Origin: a virus
IMG/VR virus record: IMGVR_UViG_3300025162_000010
Location: 1-49,203 of that record
Length of the DNA: 49,203 nucleotides
Direction: 5' to 3' (one strand)
Shown here: one piece after another, positions 1 to 9,147 of the stretch
How the letters are laid out: every line of letters begins with the position of its first letter
Position numbering within the stretch: the stretch's first letter is position 1
Notes under the pieces: model-generated
What the model was told of the DNA's origin: nothing
Database searches by the model: none
The model's input: the letters and a program-made list of their open reading frames with translations, nothing else
Position numbers and translations under genes: made by a program

Positions 1-127
1 GAAGAAGAAGAAGAAAAGTTTACAGTTCCTTCCGACCTAGGCATTTAACAATAACACTCTATGTCACCATTAAGCAATTCTAACAGCGACTACATCAACA
101 CAGTTGATTACAAGAAACTTGAGCACA
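1..127. repeat. Terminal direct repeat, left copy (circular-contig overlap)
   Basis: Bases 1-127 are identical to 49077-49203. The repeat starts inside a GAA run encoding the Glu-rich end of the 98-residue protein at 48828-49124 and runs into the portal gene, so it does not look like a designed terminal repeat with its own boundaries. A length of exactly 127 matches a common assembler k-mer size. I infer a circular or circularly permuted genome with a unique length of 49,076 bp. Confidence 0.93.
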
Positions 128-1911
128 AGCTAAACCAGATTAACACAATTCTGGAAGATGCAGTTAGCAAAACTGTCGCTTCTCGTCGGTTGCGGTATGT
201 TGACATTGATATAGAGGTTGAGCGTGAGGCGGGGAGAATACAGCCTGACGAGATGTATATCCCCGTCCACACCATTGATACTAACATTAGGAGAGAACAA
301 CCAGCATATATCCAGTATATTGCACAGTCGCCTAGGGCTGTCATATTAGAAGATGTGGATGATGACGCGGTTGAACTGTCTGCCTTAGAGAAAGATTTAA
401 CCAAAAAGCTACGGTATGATGGGTGGCAGAAGCCTCTCTTTGCCACCATTGATGGATTCCAAGCGAACGGGTTTTCTATACTTGAAGTTGTGCAAGATTT
501 ATCAACTCCGGGGGAAGTAGCTTATGAACAAGTACAATCAAGTGACTTCGCTTTTATCTCAGATACTCGCGATTTACAGGCTGCTGAGATGTTGGGCAGA
601 ACATATCATTATACCAAGACTAAGCTATTGTCACTTTGTGGGGATAAGTTGAATCCTAAAGATAGTGATTGGGATAGGGCACAGGTGGAGAGGGTTACTA
701 ACACTGAGTCAAAGGCCAACGCTGGTGAGTCGGATATGTTTGTTGCTGATAAGGACAAGTCTCTTTACCGTATTCAGAAAATCGTGTTTAGAGTTAAGGG
801 TACGGTATATGTTGGTTGGGCTTGTATTGGTGTTGGTGATGATTGGTTGAGACAACCCAGACCCCTTTTTATTGGTCGTAGGAAGCAAGGAGCAGTTCAG
901 CAAGCTCCAATGATGCAACAAGGACAGGCGATGCAACAACAGGCTAATTGGGTTGAAGAGTTTGAGACGTCATATCCATTCATTCTATTTCAGTATCTTG
1001 TGTCTGAGAATGACACCATTAACCACCTTAAAGGTAGGGTATATATGGACCAAGATGCGCAAGAAGGGGTTAGTAGCCTTCTTTCTTCTACAGTTACACA
1101 AGCTCGTCGAGCTGCTGGAATGTATGCTTCTAAAGATACAGATGACCCTAATGATGATGTGTTGATGCAGAAGAACGTGTTCTTTAGGCCTAATGCATTG
1201 ATTAACAAGAAAGTAACCTTCGGTCACTTAGACGCTCCTGAGCCTGGTATCTTCTCAGCTATTCAGATGTTACAAGCTGGCAATCAATCTGAAACTTCAC
1301 AGGTTAACTTTGCTGAAAACAACAACCAAAGAGACAGTAGAAAGACGGCGTCAGCGGTAAAGGAATCAAGAGCGCAGAGGCAGGAGTTGACTTCGACACA
1401 AGTTGTTCTTTTCTCTCTTGCCTTGACTGAGCTGTATCAGAAGATGGTTGGGGTTATTAAGTCCAGAGTATTAGCTGGTTTGATTAAAGTTAGGCCTGAG
1501 TTGATAGTTCTATATCAGAGAAGGTTGGTTATTAAACCTTCTGGCGATACTGATGTTATTGAAAAACAACAGCTAATTCAACAAATGACTAGTGCATGGC
1601 CTATTGTTCAAAACACCGCTGCTGGACCCATCTTTATGATAGACCTTATTGAGATGATGTTCCCGGCGCGGGCAAGCAAGTATGTTCAAGCTATTCAACA
1701 AGCACAACAGCAAGCTGCTAGTCAACAAGCACAGCAAGGTGAACAGATGAAGCAATTTGCTATGCAGTTAGGGCAACAAATTGTTGAGCTTTCTAAACAT
1801 CCTGAATTCTTCTCTAATGTGGGACAGTTACATGCTGTTCCCATCATTGAGGCAAAAGCAAAACAAATACAACAGATGGCTGCGTCTATGCAACAAGGAG
1901 GTAAACAATGA
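61..1911 (+). CDS. Portal protein (head-tail connector)
   Basis: This 616-residue protein is called portal from its size, fold-like composition and position. It lies after the terminase genes, across the circle join, and before a scaffold-like gene and the major capsid gene, which is the standard packaging order. Portals form the dodecameric ring at one capsid vertex through which terminase pumps DNA. The first 130 residues are charged and helical. The last 80 (about 540-616) are extremely Gln/Ala-rich and probably form the helical barrel or an internal tail. The start ATG has no Shine-Dalgarno sequence; the upstream bases are AATAACACTCT. The stop overlaps the next gene in an ATGA. The assignment rests on context as well as sequence, since portals conserve few residues. 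Confidence 0.75.
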   Translation: MSPLSNSNSDYINTVDYKKLEHKLNQINTILEDAVSKTVASRRLRYVDIDIEVEREAGRIQPDEMYIPVHTIDTNIRREQPAYIQYIAQSPRAVILEDVDDDAVELSALEKDLTKKLRYDGWQKPLFATIDGFQANGFSILEVVQDLSTPGEVAYEQVQSSDFAFISDTRDLQAAEMLGRTYHYTKTKLLSLCGDKLNPKDSDWDRAQVERVTNTESKANAGESDMFVADKDKSLYRIQKIVFRVKGTVYVGWACIGVGDDWLRQPRPLFIGRRKQGAVQQAPMMQQGQAMQQQANWVEEFETSYPFILFQYLVSENDTINHLKGRVYMDQDAQEGVSSLLSSTVTQARRAAGMYASKDTDDPNDDVLMQKNVFFRPNALINKKVTFGHLDAPEPGIFSAIQMLQAGNQSETSQVNFAENNNQRDSRKTASAVKESRAQRQELTSTQVVLFSLALTELYQKMVGVIKSRVLAGLIKVRPELIVLYQRRLVIKPSGDTDVIEKQQLIQQMTSAWPIVQNTAAGPIFMIDLIEMMFPARASKYVQAIQQAQQQAASQQAQQGEQMKQFAMQLGQQIVELSKHPEFFSNVGQLHAVPIIEAKAKQIQQMAASMQQGGKQ

Positions 1912-2174
1912 CACCACAACAAGAGCTAGATAAAAGAACAGAAGATTTCCACAAAGAGTGGCTCAAGCATCCAGTAACTCAAGATGCTATAAAACTTTTG
2001 AAGAGTAGGTATGACCAATACAAAGGAACGTTACAAACTAATATTCTCATCAGCAGTAACAAGGAAGCTGAGGATAAGATTAGAAGTGCAATGACTACGG
2101 CAGAGGCCCTTGGTCTTATCCTCTTTGAAACAACTCAATTCGTGCAACAAATAAATAAACTAAACAAGACCTAA
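1908..2174 (+). CDS. Small helical protein between portal and scaffold
   Basis: This 88-residue hydrophilic, mostly helical protein is not recognised. Its start overlaps the portal stop (ATGA) and is preceded by AAGGAGG, the clearest Shine-Dalgarno sequence in the window, so it is translated with the portal gene. The position suggests a head-assembly accessory, but no motif supports a specific role. Confidence 0.7.
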   Translation: MTPQQELDKRTEDFHKEWLKHPVTQDAIKLLKSRYDQYKGTLQTNILISSNKEAEDKIRSAMTTAEALGLILFETTQFVQQINKLNKT

Positions 2175-2178
2175 CATT

Positions 2179-3414
2179 ATGCCAACAGAACCATTAAAAC
2201 AAGTAACCCCTATTGCTCCCGCGCCTATAAATCCACCAGACCTTAGTGGACATTTTACATTAGAAGGGTTTGATGTAGACCAGCTTCCTTCACATGGTGA
2301 GGTCAAAGAGGCTGTGTCTACTGACAAAGTGGTGGAGGGTGAAGTGCCAATCAACACTGATGCGAATGATAAGACAGACAAAACTAAGACAACTTCTACT
2401 GAAGTTCTGCCAAAGACTGAAGCGGAATCTGGGACGCTTGATGCTGATGCTTCGCTTAAAGTAGAGTCAAAAGACAAAGGTGATGGATTGCCTAAGTTTT
2501 TGAAACCTCCTAAAGGTAAAGAAGGTGAAGCAGCCCCCACTAATGTTATTCCACTAAAGACTGCTGAAGTAAAACCTATTGTACCCAAGCTTGGTGCTAG
2601 AGACTTCACCGGTTTTTCTAAAGAAGAGTCTGATGCTGGTAGACAGATGTCTAACGAAGCTTTTGCTATCTATAAGAAAGCTATTACAACTAGAAACGAG
2701 TTGACTAGCCTTAAAGAGCAGACTATTATGCAACATCCCCAGGCGTATGTTTTGGACCCTGGGTTTCAACAAGCTCAAACAGATTTGTCTTATGCTAGAA
2801 AAGAGGCAGATTATTGGGAACAACAGTTGGTAAATATGGATGCTGGCAAAGAATTTGTTCCTATTTCCGGTTTTAATCCACAAACTGGTGAGCCTATTCT
2901 TGGACAAGCAATGCCGGCAACTAAGGCTATTGAGGAAAGGGTTAGAATGATGGTTCACAATTGTTACAATGCAGCACAACAATTGCAAGGTAAGTTGCAA
3001 GAGTATCCTGCTAAGTACCAAGCTAATGTAAAAAGTGACTTAGAAACAATCCATAACTATAGAAAGCAACAGTTTGGGTGGGTTAACGATGAAAGATTGC
3101 TTGACTACTCTGTTAATGTAGATGGATTGGGGGAGAGAACCCTTAAACAGATTGGTGAAGATGTTAAACGCATAATTCCTTCGTATATGCACTCACACCC
3201 GTTGTCCAACGTTGTTAGTGACTTGGTTATTTCTCTAAGACTAAAGCAAGCTGAGTTGACGGAAGCATTAGCCAATCAACAGGTACAACAAGTTAAAGCA
3301 AGTGAGCAAGACTTAGTTGAACCTTCAAGTAAAGCTAGAGCTATCTTAAAGAGTAAGAATAGTAAGTTTGGGGATGACGATAAGTTCGTTATTGACCCAT
3401 CTTTAGGTATCTAA
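2179..3414 (+). CDS. Probable capsid scaffolding protein
   Basis: This 411-residue protein lies directly before the major capsid gene. Residues 1-140 are acidic, Pro/Thr/Lys-rich and probably disordered. Residues 150-390 are Gln/Glu/Lys-rich and predicted helical or coiled coil, as expected of a scaffold. The end reads DDDKFVIDPSLGI, close to the end of the 98-residue protein at 48828-49124 (EEEKFTVPSDLGI). In many phages the scaffold C-terminus is the part that binds coat protein, so a shared tail may mark both proteins for the procapsid. No protease motif is visible. The call comes from position and composition. Confidence 0.62.
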   Translation: MPTEPLKQVTPIAPAPINPPDLSGHFTLEGFDVDQLPSHGEVKEAVSTDKVVEGEVPINTDANDKTDKTKTTSTEVLPKTEAESGTLDADASLKVESKDKGDGLPKFLKPPKGKEGEAAPTNVIPLKTAEVKPIVPKLGARDFTGFSKEESDAGRQMSNEAFAIYKKAITTRNELTSLKEQTIMQHPQAYVLDPGFQQAQTDLSYARKEADYWEQQLVNMDAGKEFVPISGFNPQTGEPILGQAMPATKAIEERVRMMVHNCYNAAQQLQGKLQEYPAKYQANVKSDLETIHNYRKQQFGWVNDERLLDYSVNVDGLGERTLKQIGEDVKRIIPSYMHSHPLSNVVSDLVISLRLKQAELTEALANQQVQQVKASEQDLVEPSSKARAILKSKNSKFGDDDKFVIDPSLGI

Positions 3415-3419
3415 ACCAG

Positions 3420-3436
3420 TTGGCACGATACTTGCT
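3420..3436 (+). promoter_or_regulatory. Sigma-54-type promoter before the major capsid gene
   Basis: The site reads TTGGCACGATACTTGCT, an essentially perfect -24/-12 element (TGGCACG-N4-TTGC), with GG at 3422-3423 and GC at 3434-3435. Predicted +1 is near 3447. It is followed by ATAATAAG, so TGCTATAAT could also act as an extended -10 for the housekeeping sigma factor. Four other noncoding sites in the window share the pattern. Confidence 0.72.
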
Positions 3437-3446
3437 ATAATAAGCT

Positions 3447-3534
3447 ATCTGCTACTCGGTGTGGAAGGGCATCCACGATTGCTACTATCTTCTAAAGGGC
3501 ATTAGAGCGAACAAACCGTCTCTAATGCCTTTTT
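3447..3534 (+). ncRNA. Possible short leader RNA ending at a terminator
   Basis: From the predicted sigma-54 start to the U-run is about 88 nt with no ORF. It contains a hairpin at about 3461-3476 (GTGGA/TCCAC) and then the terminator stem at 3498-3529. It could be a free-standing small RNA or a leader controlling read-through into the capsid gene. This is inferred from sequence layout only. Confidence 0.35.
3498..3534 (+). terminator. Rho-independent terminator or attenuator before the capsid gene
   Basis: A perfect 10-bp stem, GGCATTAGAG (3498-3507) with CTCTAATGCC (3520-3529), has a 12-nt loop and is followed by TTTTT. It lies after the 3420 promoter and only 27 nt before the capsid start codon, an odd place to stop transcription. 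Confidence 0.8.
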
Positions 3535-3561
3535 GCTTAGAGACATAACAGAAAGAAAATT

Positions 3562-4890
3562 ATGCCCGTAATTTACAATCAACCAGCTTCCTTCGGTAAT
3601 GCTACTGTTGAGGATACGCAGCGACTGAATATGTTGCCTTTTTATCTCGTCCGTAACGAGGTAAAGCAGTTTCCTGTTTGGTCTGTCTTTGACCAATTGT
3701 ATGGAGATATTCCTTGGCAGCCTAATGAAGGTAACACTATGCGTGGTGTTACTCCACAGCGTTCTCCGGTTTCCCGTTCCTTCTTTCACCCGAACGCAAT
3801 TACCACTGTTCCCAGGAAGGACATCTATCAAGTTACTGAAAGCGTAGAGAACGCAGTTTTGTATGCGCATAATTACGAATCCTTCCAGTTTAACTATCTT
3901 CCTTCTTTTACTGTGTTCTGGAAGAATTACTTACAGTTTGCTAATACTGACATCGTTCGACAGATTGCTGTCAGTAATAACCAGTTCATCGAGACGATGA
4001 TGTGGGAAGGTTCGCCCTACTATTATATCGCTGGCGTTGGACTTCAAACTGGCGCACCCACTGCTCTTGGCAATGACGCTGGAACTGCTGCTAACTCTAA
4101 GACTAACGCTTGGCTTCAAGCTGTTACTAATGGAACTGGTGGTGTTGCTGGTATCTCTACTATGGGTCTTCGTTTGCGCGATGTGTTCAACTCCTTCATG
4201 GCCTTGCAAGAGGACTTGGCTGCTCCTGCATTTGATGGTGCAAAGAACATGCCAAAGGATAATGAAGGCTTGAAGGGTAAGTATGTCTTGCTTGTCTCAA
4301 GTGAGGACTTTCTTAACTTTACCTTTGACCCTGATGTCATCAATAAACTCGCAGGTCTTGCTCCTTGTGATTTGAATCTCTTGTTCAATGACTTCAAAGG
4401 ACTGCTGTTTGGTTTCTTGACCTGCAAGATTAACAAGTATCCTATTCGTTACAACATAGCGGATGTTCTTGACCCTGCTGGCACGACCACTCTGTATGCT
4501 GCTGGTTCTCCAATTGCTCCTGAAATCTTTGACCCTACGGACAATAAGTGGAAACCGAATCCGTATTACACGAGTCGTATTACCGCTCCTTGCACTATTA
4601 CTTGGATTCTTGGTGGCGACCGCGCTAAGACTATTCAAGTTGGTCCTCCGCCCAAGGAGTTTGCTAATGTTAGCATGGACAAGAAGAAGTTCTATGCTAT
4701 GCGCTGGAATGGTGAAGTGCAGCTGACTGACCAAGTGCTAATCTTCGACACTAATGGCGTTCCTTCCTTGAACAACTATGGTAAACAACTTAAGTTCATT
4801 TCTGAGTTGACCCACGGTTATCTTGAAGGTGAACGGCGTCATGCCTTCCCTATCTTGTCACGGCGCACACGCCCTGCAAACGTTGTCTAA
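3562..4890 (+). CDS. Major capsid protein (N4 gp56-like)
   Basis: This 442-residue protein is the coat subunit that forms the icosahedral shell. The call rests on its place right after the scaffold, its typical coat length, and an N-terminal half (about residues 85-140, including a VTESVENAVLYAHNYESF segment and then a long helix) that resembles N4-gp56-type coat proteins. It has its own promoter/terminator cassette upstream, and no strong Shine-Dalgarno sequence (GAAAGAAAATT precedes the ATG). The protein is compositionally ordinary, with no frameshift. Family assignment is from memory of the fold family. The capsid role is better supported than the subfamily. Confidence 0.8.
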   Translation: MPVIYNQPASFGNATVEDTQRLNMLPFYLVRNEVKQFPVWSVFDQLYGDIPWQPNEGNTMRGVTPQRSPVSRSFFHPNAITTVPRKDIYQVTESVENAVLYAHNYESFQFNYLPSFTVFWKNYLQFANTDIVRQIAVSNNQFIETMMWEGSPYYYIAGVGLQTGAPTALGNDAGTAANSKTNAWLQAVTNGTGGVAGISTMGLRLRDVFNSFMALQEDLAAPAFDGAKNMPKDNEGLKGKYVLLVSSEDFLNFTFDPDVINKLAGLAPCDLNLLFNDFKGLLFGFLTCKINKYPIRYNIADVLDPAGTTTLYAAGSPIAPEIFDPTDNKWKPNPYYTSRITAPCTITWILGGDRAKTIQVGPPPKEFANVSMDKKKFYAMRWNGEVQLTDQVLIFDTNGVPSLNNYGKQLKFISELTHGYLEGERRHAFPILSRRTRPANVV

Positions 4891-4917
4891 ACATCAATTA
4901 ACTATACACACATCAAT

Positions 4918-5454
4918 ATGAAAAAGTTAATCATTTCCCTCGCGTTCACTGTTGGCCTCATCAGTATGGCTTCTGCGCAGAACCTTACGTTCTCGCTGAC
5001 CGTCACTAATGGTGGGTTCAAACAGCTTGTCACTCCTAATGGGCCGTTTGTTCTTGCTAGTGTTATCCTCTCTTCAACTAACACCGCTTCTATGGTGTTG
5101 ATTGATACTGATACGGTTGACACTACTACGTATATCAATACGGCGTACACAAACAAAACTAGTTATGCTACTAACTTCACCTACTTCTACACTAACTACT
5201 ATGGAGTAGTTACTACAAACACTGGTGGTGTTGCTGGTATTACTGGCTCAGGCGCTGATACTGCAAACCATCTGGTTTTGGTTGATGTTGATAACACGGT
5301 AGTGCGAACTACTAACAACCTTCCAACCATTACAGTTGCCTGCACCAGTACGCCAACTGTTGTTGCTAACGCTGCCGCGACTATGTATCGTGGTCTTTGG
5401 GTGCGTAATGATGGCCCTAGCACGGCTACCATTACTGTTACTGGTCATCGATAA
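4918..5454 (+). CDS. Exported protein co-transcribed with capsid
   Basis: This 178-residue protein has a clear Sec signal peptide: KK, then a hydrophobic core, then ASA just before Gln at residues 19-21. The mature part is rich in Thr, Asn, Val and Tyr and predicted beta-rich, and residues 85-178 could form an immunoglobulin-like or beta-sandwich fold. It follows the capsid gene by 27 nt and is closed by a strong terminator at 5472-5500, so it is probably as abundant as capsid. A capsid-linked decoration protein would not normally carry a signal peptide. It may instead act at the host envelope. I do not recognise the family. Confidence 0.72.
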   Translation: MKKLIISLAFTVGLISMASAQNLTFSLTVTNGGFKQLVTPNGPFVLASVILSSTNTASMVLIDTDTVDTTTYINTAYTNKTSYATNFTYFYTNYYGVVTTNTGGVAGITGSGADTANHLVLVDVDNTVVRTTNNLPTITVACTSTPTVVANAAATMYRGLWVRNDGPSTATITVTGHR

Positions 5455-5471
5455 ATCAACCTAGAGGGGAG

Positions 5472-5511
5472 GGTTACTAGAGGACACAACTCTAGTAACC
5501 TTTCTCTCTTT
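5472..5511 (+). terminator. Rho-independent terminator after the capsid unit
   Basis: A perfect 11-bp stem, GGTTACTAGAG (5472-5482) with CTCTAGTAACC (5490-5500), has a 7-nt loop and is followed by TTTCTCTCTTTT. It separates the capsid unit from the fibre genes. Confidence 0.88.
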
Positions 5512-5525
5512 TCCTTCTACCTTAT

Positions 5526-5849
5526 ATGCTAAGAACCATTGGATTTTGTGAGAAGAATATCTTCCCCGTTCCTGCTAAGGCTATAACAGTTGCGTCTGCT
5601 ACGTCAACGGTTGTTGTGCCAGAAATGCGGGGAAACGCTGACGAGATTGCTTATGTGACTATTCAGAACACTACTAGCAACCTTGCTTATTACGCTTTTG
5701 GACAAACTTGTAATTCTGTATCCAATTTTCATGGTGTTCTTGGTCTCAATTCAGCCGTTCCAGTTCCATATGCTGGTTCTGTAGAAGTGTATAGCCCGAA
5801 TGGAACCGTCATTGCAGTTTGTATCTTCAAGAGAGTTTGTGGACTATGA
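5526..5849 (+). CDS. Small beta-rich protein of unknown function
   Basis: This 107-residue protein is rich in Val, Thr, Ala and Asn with no signal peptide, unlike its neighbours. The pattern of alternating hydrophobic strands suggests a compact beta-sandwich, such as phage head-decoration or fibre-attachment proteins have. It is the first gene after the 5472-5500 terminator and overlaps the next gene by an ATGA. There is no visible promoter in the 25 nt before it, so it may depend on read-through. I do not recognise a family. Confidence 0.6.
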   Translation: MLRTIGFCEKNIFPVPAKAITVASATSTVVVPEMRGNADEIAYVTIQNTTSNLAYYAFGQTCNSVSNFHGVLGLNSAVPVPYAGSVEVYSPNGTVIAVCIFKRVCGL

Positions 5850-6553
5850 AAACCTTTCTACCATTGGTATTCATTTCTACTAGCTTAATCGCTGGTCCTA
5901 GTCCTACTCCTAGTGGTGGCGGTGGTGGAGGCACTAACACTTACCATTATTACTACACTAACATTTATCCAGCTAGTGCTAGTATTACTGTTACCAATTT
6001 AAGTGCTAACTCTAATGCAGTTGCTGCTGTGACTGGAACCAGCAATCTTGTATTTGTGTTTGGCATTCCTATTGGGGCTGCCGGCGCTAATGGAACTAAT
6101 GGTAACAATGGAACTAATGGCACTAATGGTGTGAATGGAACAAATGGAACAAATGGTAATAATGGTGCTACAGGCCCCGCTGGAACCAGTGGAACTGACG
6201 GTGTCGATGGTGTTAATGGGACTAACGCTGTAATAGCATCCCACATTTTCACTGACATCTCAAGTGGCACGGCAACTTGGGCACACGGTTATGGCAGCAA
6301 GCCTACTTATATGGGTGCTACTTTTAATTGTGTAACCAATGACGGGGGTATGTATGCTGGAGAATCAATCCCGCTATTCGATGTTCAGGATGCTTCATGG
6401 TCACAACCTTACTTCAGCACATTGCTCAATACTACTAACATTGTCGCTGACTCAGTTAGTACCAACAGCACGGTAGCTCGTGTTATTGTGAGAAGGGCTA
6501 GAAACTCAATCACAAATCTTCTTAACTTTACCATAACCGTTTCTTATCAATGA
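5846..6553 (+). CDS. Exported collagen-like fibre protein (short)
   Basis: This 235-residue protein starts at the ATG that overlaps the previous stop (ATGA). That start yields a signal peptide ([17 protein letters not shown]), whereas the longer frame open from 5819 would bury it. Next come a Pro/Gly linker, a Thr/Asn/Tyr-rich stretch, and a collagen-like Gly-X-Y block (about residues 78-130) built from GTN, GNN and GVD triplets. A beta-rich C-terminal domain of about 100 residues may be a trimeric head. Collagen-like repeats in phages form trimeric stalks of fibres. The stop overlaps the next gene by ATGA. Whether it is in the virion or on the host surface is unclear because of the signal peptide. 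Confidence 0.72.
   Translation: MKTFLPLVFISTSLIAGPSPTPSGGGGGGTNTYHYYYTNIYPASASITVTNLSANSNAVAAVTGTSNLVFVFGIPIGAAGANGTNGNNGTNGTNGVNGTNGTNGNNGATGPAGTSGTDGVDGVNGTNAVIASHIFTDISSGTATWAHGYGSKPTYMGATFNCVTNDGGMYAGESIPLFDVQDASWSQPYFSTLLNTTNIVADSVSTNSTVARVIVRRARNSITNLLNFTITVSYQ
6079..6225 (+). repeat. Collagen-like coding repeat (Gly-X-Y), first block
   Basis: Near-perfect 9-bp units (GGA/T-ACT/AA-AAT) encode GTN-type triplets. The reverse strand is open here only because of the repeat. This block is in the 5846-6553 gene. Confidence 0.85.
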
Positions 6554-9147
6554 AACATTTAATTACTGGTTCGTTGTTATTGGTTAGTTTGTCACTTCAA
6601 GCGCAGTATGTTACTGATGAATATACTGCTACTGTTAATGAAGTAATAGATGGACTTAATCAAACAAAACCAGTAACTCCTTGGGGCTTGTCTCAAAGTG
6701 GTTATGTTGGAACTCCGGGACCTCAAGGACCTCAAGGACCAGCAGGGTTAAATGGTACTAATGGCGTTAATGGTACTAATGGTATAAACGGCACTAATGG
6801 TATAAATGGTATCAATGGAACTAATGGTATCAATGGAACCAATGGTGTCAATGGGTTGAACGGAACTAATGGGGTAGATGGCATTAACGGTACTAATGGT
6901 ACTAATGGTCTTAACGGCACTAATGGTGCAACTGGACCACAAGGAATTCAGGGTATTCAGGGTATTCAGGGTATTCAAGGAATTGCCGGGACAAATGGTA
7001 ATACTGGATTGAATGGTACCAATGGTATCAATGGTCTTAATGGAACCAATGGTACCAATGGTATCAATGGTACCAATGGTATCAATGGTCTTAATGGAAC
7101 AAACGGATTGCCAGGATTGAATGGTACTAATGGTGTCAACGGTATCAATGGGACAAATGGTGTTGATGGCATGAATGGTAAAGACGGAACGTCTAATTAT
7201 CTATTACTAATAAATAAACCCACACTAGGAACAATCTCTTCATTGAGTAGTAATGATTTTATCCGTGCAGGCTCTTCTGTTTTTACCAACAACAATAGTG
7301 GCGGTCCTATTGGTAAAATAGTAGGGCAAGGAATCAACACTAACACTGATGAATTCTTAAACAATAAACACAACTATACCGGCACCTTTACAAACTTGGT
7401 TGCAGCTGACATCAACGGTTATCCAATTGTTGGTTGTAGATATGGAATCTTTCGTGACAATGGTAGTGGAGGGTTATCCTATACTAATGATGCTGGCACA
7501 ATACAATTTTTCTATTACGGATATTGGTCTGTAGAGACAAACACTGTAGATACAAATGGTATCACGACGTATGCACTTGGCATAAACACTAATTTTAATA
7601 TTTCACCTACAAATATAACAGGCACTTATACTGATACTGCAGACAACTATGGTGATGTTATATGTATTGTTACAAACGTCTTAGTTAAAGGTGCAAGCAT
7701 AGCTAATGGTGGGGTTACAGCATGGTCTTATAGTTTGAATGGTGCTGTGATTGCTAATTGGCTCGACCTTACGAATTACATTCCGGTTGGAATAGACGGA
7801 ACCAACGGGAATAATGGTTTCAATGGCACCAACGGAAATAACGGCTTGCCAGGCACGAACGGTTTACCCGGTTTACCCGGAGTTAACGGGACTAACGCTG
7901 CCGTCGGACTTGTAACCAATGTCTGGACCACCAATGTGTCAGGAACGGTGTCTGGAGACACAATCCACAGCCCCGTAACAAACTCAACCTATGCCGTCGC
8001 AACAACCAACTGGCTTGGTCTTGCCGACAGCAATTCTTACATTGGCTCATTCACGGGCAATTTGAACCCAACTTCAGCTGTGATAAGTTCGGTATCGTCG
8101 GCCAATTCAAATCCAAACGGCAACGAATTTCCAACAGCAGCATGGGTGAGAAGCCTTTTTTCTGGTGGCCAATTACTTTACAACATCACCAACGTCCACC
8201 CCTCTGGCTGGCTTACTGAATCCAATTCCGGTTGGTATGTCGCCTCCGTTTCGACCAATGGCACCGCACAAGTAAGAACCTACAATAATGTCGTAGCGGG
8301 TGACTACTTGGGAACCGGGATAATGAGTACGCAAAAGTTCACAACCATATTTTCGCCAATGGTGGTCAACGCCTACCTGTCCTACAACTTTTCCGGTTCC
8401 AAGGCGGTCAAGGTGCATCCCGAATTTTACTATTCCTACGACGGCACAAACATTTTGGGAGACTGGTCTTGTGGCGGACAGACCTTGACTGCCAACACCT
8501 CGACGAACCTATACACATTCGTCATACCAATCCCATCTTTAACAGCTACAAATAACGCCGGGTTCTTTGTGTGTCGGCGGTTCAAGGTTGATTCCGCCAG
8601 TTCCAGCGTGAATGTGAGCGTCCACGGCAGCGGTTCTACTCCATCCACTATTGGATTTCAAAATCCTGCCGTGTCCGACCCTTCACTTGGAGTGCGCGGC
8701 GCGACTGGAATAGTTTATACGGCATGTTCGGCCATTACCAATGTTGCGTACGATACGACTTTGCGAACACTTACATTGTCAGGGCCGTCACAGGTGTTTG
8801 GAACAAACATCACCAGCACCCCGCTCGTGCTGACCAGTTCAGGCAACCAGACAAACTACACGTTGCCACTTCTGCCGGGCGTACCTTATATGCCCGTTAC
8901 TCTCTATACAGACAGCACTAACGCGCACATTGCCTTTACCGAGACGAACGCGAACTGGTCTCGGACGGTCTTGTTCAACGGATGGACGAACGTGATTGCA
9001 ACTCGCATTTCGTTTGCCGCCGGTAGCACGGTCAGGACGAACTTCAACTTTGACCCGGTGCTGACAAATGGATTCTCGAAAGTGATGCACTTTTATTGTG
9101 TGGATGGCACGAACATCATAGTCACCGATGGCGGGCGATGGAGATGA
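6550..9147 (+). CDS. Exported long collagen-like fibre or adhesin
   Basis: This 865-residue protein has a signal peptide (core [14 protein letters not shown], cleaved before Gln at about residue 19). Residues 55-215 are an almost pure Gly-X-Y repeat (GTNGVNG types, with [10 protein letters not shown] and repeated GIQ units inside). Beta-rich domains follow, then a second short Gly-X-Y block at about residues 415-450, then more beta-rich domains to the end. Long Gly-X-Y blocks form trimeric stalks. From about nt 7790 onward, base composition and codon choice shift abruptly toward G+C, with AAC/ACC/GGC replacing AAT/ACT/GGT. The protein is therefore a mosaic whose tail was probably acquired separately. 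Both ends overlap neighbouring genes, so it is part of one translated chain. A receptor-binding fibre or a host-surface protein are both possible. Confidence 0.75.
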   Translation: MKHLITGSLLLVSLSLQAQYVTDEYTATVNEVIDGLNQTKPVTPWGLSQSGYVGTPGPQGPQGPAGLNGTNGVNGTNGINGTNGINGINGTNGINGTNGVNGLNGTNGVDGINGTNGTNGLNGTNGATGPQGIQGIQGIQGIQGIAGTNGNTGLNGTNGINGLNGTNGTNGINGTNGINGLNGTNGLPGLNGTNGVNGINGTNGVDGMNGKDGTSNYLLLINKPTLGTISSLSSNDFIRAGSSVFTNNNSGGPIGKIVGQGINTNTDEFLNNKHNYTGTFTNLVAADINGYPIVGCRYGIFRDNGSGGLSYTNDAGTIQFFYYGYWSVETNTVDTNGITTYALGINTNFNISPTNITGTYTDTADNYGDVICIVTNVLVKGASIANGGVTAWSYSLNGAVIANWLDLTNYIPVGIDGTNGNNGFNGTNGNNGLPGTNGLPGLPGVNGTNAAVGLVTNVWTTNVSGTVSGDTIHSPVTNSTYAVATTNWLGLADSNSYIGSFTGNLNPTSAVISSVSSANSNPNGNEFPTAAWVRSLFSGGQLLYNITNVHPSGWLTESNSGWYVASVSTNGTAQVRTYNNVVAGDYLGTGIMSTQKFTTIFSPMVVNAYLSYNFSGSKAVKVHPEFYYSYDGTNILGDWSCGGQTLTANTSTNLYTFVIPIPSLTATNNAGFFVCRRFKVDSASSSVNVSVHGSGSTPSTIGFQNPAVSDPSLGVRGATGIVYTACSAITNVAYDTTLRTLTLSGPSQVFGTNITSTPLVLTSSGNQTNYTLPLLPGVPYMPVTLYTDSTNAHIAFTETNANWSRTVLFNGWTNVIATRISFAAGSTVRTNFNFDPVLTNGFSKVMHFYCVDGTNIIVTDGGRWR
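6715..7188 (+). repeat. Collagen-like coding repeat, main block
   Basis: About 470 bp of degenerate 9-bp units (AAT-GGT-ACT and variants) encode Gly-Thr/Ile/Val/Leu-Asn triplets. An internal tandem of GGTATTCAG (GIQ) lies at about 6950-6979. It is a likely hotspot for slippage and recombination. Confidence 0.9.
7789..7902 (+). repeat. Collagen-like coding repeat, second block, at a composition switch
   Basis: A shorter Gly-X-Y block (GTNGNNGFN, then [12 protein letters not shown]) uses AAC, ACC and GGC codons, unlike the AAT/ACT/GGT of the main block. The G+C-richer segment of the genome begins here and continues to about 10,530. Confidence 0.8.

Noticed and set aside
709-1227. Several reverse-strand frames of 70-80 codons opposite the portal gene
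   Set aside because: They overlap a well-supported gene, have no start signals and have no operon context.
4049-4066. CTGGCGCACCCACTGCTC in the capsid gene with GG-N10-GC
   Set aside because: Both boxes have a mismatch and no unit starts there; chance match in coding sequence.
5965-7172. Long Pro/Leu/Val-rich reverse-strand frames opposite the collagen-like blocks
   Set aside because: They are the antisense reading of Gly-Thr-Asn repeats, where stops are rare by composition.
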